From positions 21,190 to 26,858 of the forward strand of contig DJFY01000110.1 in NCBI GenBank assembly GCA_002431545.1: a stretch of 5,669 nucleotides of DNA. Direction: 5' to 3'. The DNA comes from Cellvibrionales bacterium UBA5860 (GTDB taxonomy: Bacteria > Pseudomonadota > Gammaproteobacteria > Pseudomonadales > Porticoccaceae). Made by a program: the position numbers and the translations under genes. The notes beneath the pieces were generated by a model, which saw only the letters and a program-made list of their open reading frames with translations, ran no database searches and was not told where the DNA came from. How positions within the stretch are numbered: the stretch's first letter is position 1; every line of letters starts with the position of its first letter. Positions 3,231-5,669 of this stretch are shown piece after piece.

Positions 3231-5669
3231 CTACGCCTGTAATTCTTGCAAATTGCGAACCTGCATCGCGCCACTATACTCCAATGCGGTGCAAACAGCC
3301 TGCCCGCCAGCCAGCGTTGTCGTGTAGTAGACATTATTGGCTTCGGCGCTCGAACGAATGGTTGACGAATCCTTGATCGCCTGCCGACCCTCCGTGGTAT
3401 TGATAATAAGATCAATTTTCTGGTTTTTTATCATATCGACAATATGCGGCCTACCTTCCTGAACCTTGTTGACCACCTCGACGGGTAACCCGACCGCCTC
3501 CAGCACAGTCGCCGTACCGCGCGTCGCAACCAGGATAAAACCCTGTTCGTGCAAACGCCGGGCGATATCGGCAATGCCGGGCTTGTCCGGCTCACGCACG
3601 CTGATAAAAGCGGTCCCGCTTTGTGGGATTTCGTCACCGGCACCGAGTTGAGCCTTGGCGTAGGCTTCGCCAAAAGTTTCCCCGACGCCCATGACTTCAC
3701 CCGTCGATTTCATTTCCGGCCCAAGAATCGGGTCTATTCCGGGGAATTTGTTGAATGGAAACACCGCCTCCTTGACGTGAAATCGCTGCGGAATTATTTC
3801 CTCCGTCACCCCCTGGCTGGCGAGCGTCCGTCCCGCCATGCAACGGGCAGCTATTTTCGCCAGCGACAGCCCGATGCACTTGGAGACAAAGGGCACAGTA
3901 CGGGAAGCACGCGGGTTCACTTCGATCACGTAGACTTCGCCATCCTGCCAGGCCAGCTGCACATTCATCAAACCCCGCACCCCGAGCTCTCTGGCCATAG
4001 CTTTGACCGTGTCGCGCATTTCCTCCTGTACCGCGGCCGGCAGACTGTAGGGGGGCAGTGAACAGGCGGAGTCACCGGAATGAATACCTGCCTGCTCGAT
4101 GTGCTGCATGATGGAACCGATAACGACCTGCTCGCCATCCGATACGGCATCGATATCCACCTCGATCGCAGCCGACAAGAAGTAGTCGAGCAGTACCGGC
4201 GCGTCCTCCGAAACCTGCACGGCATCGCGCATATAGCGATGTAGTTCATCCTCCCCGTAGACGATTTCCATGGCGCGACCACCCAGTACGTAGGAAGGCC
4301 GCACCACCAGGGGATAGCCGATTTTCCCGGCCTCGGTGATAGCAGCTTCGAGGGATCGCACTGTGGCGTTAGCCGGCTGCCGCAGGCCCAGCTTGGCAAT
4401 CATCCCCTGAAAGCGCTCGCGATCTTCGGCGCGATCGATAGCATCTGGTGTGGTGCCGATAATGGGCACACCAGCCTGCTCGAGAGCGCGCGCCAACTTC
4501 AGCGGTGTCTGACCGCCAAACTGCACGATAACGCCCTTGGGCTGTTCTAGCGCGACGATCTCCAGCACATCTTCCAGGGTAACCGGTTCAAAATAAAGCC
4601 GGTCGGAAGTGTCATAATCCGTCGACACTGTCTCCGGGTTACAGTTGACCATGATGGTCTCGTAGCCATCCTCGCGCATCGCCAGCGCCGCATGGACACA
4701 GCAATAATCAAACTCAATCCCCTGTCCGATACGGTTGGGGCCGCCGCCAAGCACCAGAATCTTGTCCCGCCGCGAGGGCGCCGCCTCGCACTCCTCCTCA
4801 TAGGTGGAATACATATAGGCTGTTTCAGTGGCAAATTCCGCAGCGCAGGTATCCACCCGTTTATAGACCGGGCGCACATTCGCCCGCCAGCGCATTTCAC
4901 GCACCGAGGCCTCACTGGCACCCAGCAGTTGCGCGATGCGGCGATCGGAAAAGCCCTTGCGCTTGAGCATGAGAAGCTGCGCTTGGCTCAATTCGCGACC
5001 GCTACAGGTTTCGACCTCGGCTTCACAGCGTATCAGGTCGGCAATCTGCACCAAGAACCAGGGATCGATAGCCGTGGCCTGGTGCACCTCTTCGACGGTC
5101 ATACCAGCGCGAAACGCATCCGCCACGTACCAGATGCGCTCAGCCCCCGCCGCAGTTAACTGCTGGCGAATCTCGGCCTGAGCGTCGTCATCACTCGCGT
5201 CAACCCGGGGTTCGAAACCCGCGCTGCCGACCTCTAGGCCGCGCAGAGCTTTTTGCAGGGATTCCTGAAAAGTTCGACCGATCGCCATCACCTCGCCGAC
5301 CGATTTCATTTGTGTCGTCAGCAGCGGACTTGCCTGAGTAAACTTCTCAAAGGCAAAGCGGGGTATTTTAGTGACAACGTAATCTATCGTGGGCTCAAAC
5401 GAAGCCGGTGTGGCACCGCCAGTAATGTCGTTACTCAACTCATCAAGGGTGTAGCCCACCGCCAGTTTGGCGGCCACCTTGGCAATGGGAAAACCCGTTG
5501 CTTTCGACGCCAACGCCGAAGAGCGGGATACCCGTGGATTCATTTCGATCACCACCAGGCGGCCGTTTTCCGGATCAACCGCGAACTGAACGTTGGACCC
5601 GCCTGTTTCAACACCGATTTCACGCAGCACCGCAATCGAGGCGTTACGCATGATCTGGTATTCCTTGTC
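3231..5669 (-). CDS. carB: carbamoyl-phosphate synthase large subunit CarB (5' end outside window)
   Basis: With the CarA glutaminase this cytoplasmic enzyme makes carbamoyl phosphate from bicarbonate, glutamine-derived ammonia and two ATP, for arginine and pyrimidine synthesis. The open frame continues to the right edge (first residues DKEYQIMRNAS), giving the last 812 residues of about 1,070; it starts near E. coli residue 258. Present are the tail of the carboxyphosphate ATP-grasp half with metal ligands Q28, E42 and N44 (E. coli Q285, E299, N301), the oligomerisation linker (about 146-296), the carbamoyl-phosphate ATP-grasp half with Q571, E583 and N585 (E. coli Q829, E841, N843), and the MGS-like allosteric domain. 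Residues for IMP/UMP (K954, T974, T977, K993, N1015, T1017) are all kept at a constant offset of 258, as are ornithine-site residues including E892 and T1042. UMP inhibition and ornithine/IMP activation are therefore expected. The frame is unbroken; carA probably lies upstream, outside the window. Confidence 0.98.
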   Translation of the reverse strand, partial: DKEYQIMRNASIAVLREIGVETGGSNVQFAVDPENGRLVVIEMNPRVSRSSALASKATGFPIAKVAAKLAVGYTLDELSNDITGGATPASFEPTIDYVVTKIPRFAFEKFTQASPLLTTQMKSVGEVMAIGRTFQESLQKALRGLEVGSAGFEPRVDASDDDAQAEIRQQLTAAGAERIWYVADAFRAGMTVEEVHQATAIDPWFLVQIADLIRCEAEVETCSGRELSQAQLLMLKRKGFSDRRIAQLLGASEASVREMRWRANVRPVYKRVDTCAAEFATETAYMYSTYEEECEAAPSRRDKILVLGGGPNRIGQGIEFDYCCVHAALAMREDGYETIMVNCNPETVSTDYDTSDRLYFEPVTLEDVLEIVALEQPKGVIVQFGGQTPLKLARALEQAGVPIIGTTPDAIDRAEDRERFQGMIAKLGLRQPANATVRSLEAAITEAGKIGYPLVVRPSYVLGGRAMEIVYGEDELHRYMRDAVQVSEDAPVLLDYFLSAAIEVDIDAVSDGEQVVIGSIMQHIEQAGIHSGDSACSLPPYSLPAAVQEEMRDTVKAMARELGVRGLMNVQLAWQDGEVYVIEVNPRASRTVPFVSKCIGLSLAKIAARCMAGRTLASQGVTEEIIPQRFHVKEAVFPFNKFPGIDPILGPEMKSTGEVMGVGETFGEAYAKAQLGAGDEIPQSGTAFISVREPDKPGIADIARRLHEQGFILVATRGTATVLEAVGLPVEVVNKVQEGRPHIVDMIKNQKIDLIINTTEGRQAIKDSSTIRSSAEANNVYYTTTLAGGQAVCTALEYSGAMQVRNLQELQA

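Noticed and set aside
3549..5159. Plus-strand open frames of 155 and 170 codons opposite carB.
   Set aside because: They are antisense shadows of a strongly conserved gene, have no family resemblance and no start signals.
3231..5669. A possible disruption of CarB, since it is shorter than the family norm.
   Set aside because: The frame is open to the window edge and the missing 257 or so residues are simply outside; all checked active-site and allosteric residues are intact.

Overview
This is a stretch of an ordinary gammaproteobacterial chromosome. GreA and the CarB fragment closely resemble the E. coli proteins, and the gene order matches the housekeeping block carB-greA-yhbY-rlmE known from Pseudomonas, where ftsH, folP and glmM follow. 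In E. coli the greA/yhbY/rlmE part is also present, but carB lies elsewhere, so the host is probably a non-enteric gammaproteobacterium. I cannot name the genus. I saw no RNA gene, insertion sequence, CRISPR array, phage gene or frameshift.

Layout from left to right. Positions 1-53 are the intergenic space downstream of rlmE; ftsH would be expected beyond the left edge. rlmE (54-677, minus) and yhbY (729-1031, plus) diverge from a 51-bp gap holding a near-symmetric -10 palindrome. yhbY ends at a good intrinsic terminator inside a 134-bp convergent gap rich in inverted repeats. Four minus-strand genes then follow in transcription order carB (5669-3231, running off the right edge), greA (3209-2733), a carboxymuconolactone-decarboxylase/AhpD-fold gene (2645-2082) and a crotonase-family gene (1975-1166).

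Functionally, most of the window is information processing and precursor supply. RlmE modifies 23S rRNA, YhbY binds the pre-50S particle, GreA rescues backtracked RNA polymerase, and CarB makes carbamoyl phosphate for arginine and pyrimidines. The two catabolic-looking genes between greA and yhbY do not belong to that block and are the accessory part of the window. The crotonase lacks both glutamates of classical enoyl-CoA hydratase, and the CMD-family protein lacks the redox CxxC of AhpD, so neither can be given a specific reaction from sequence.

I do not see a clear new biological system. The points most worth a second look are the two-gene insertion with its non-canonical crotonase, and the palindromic divergent promoter.
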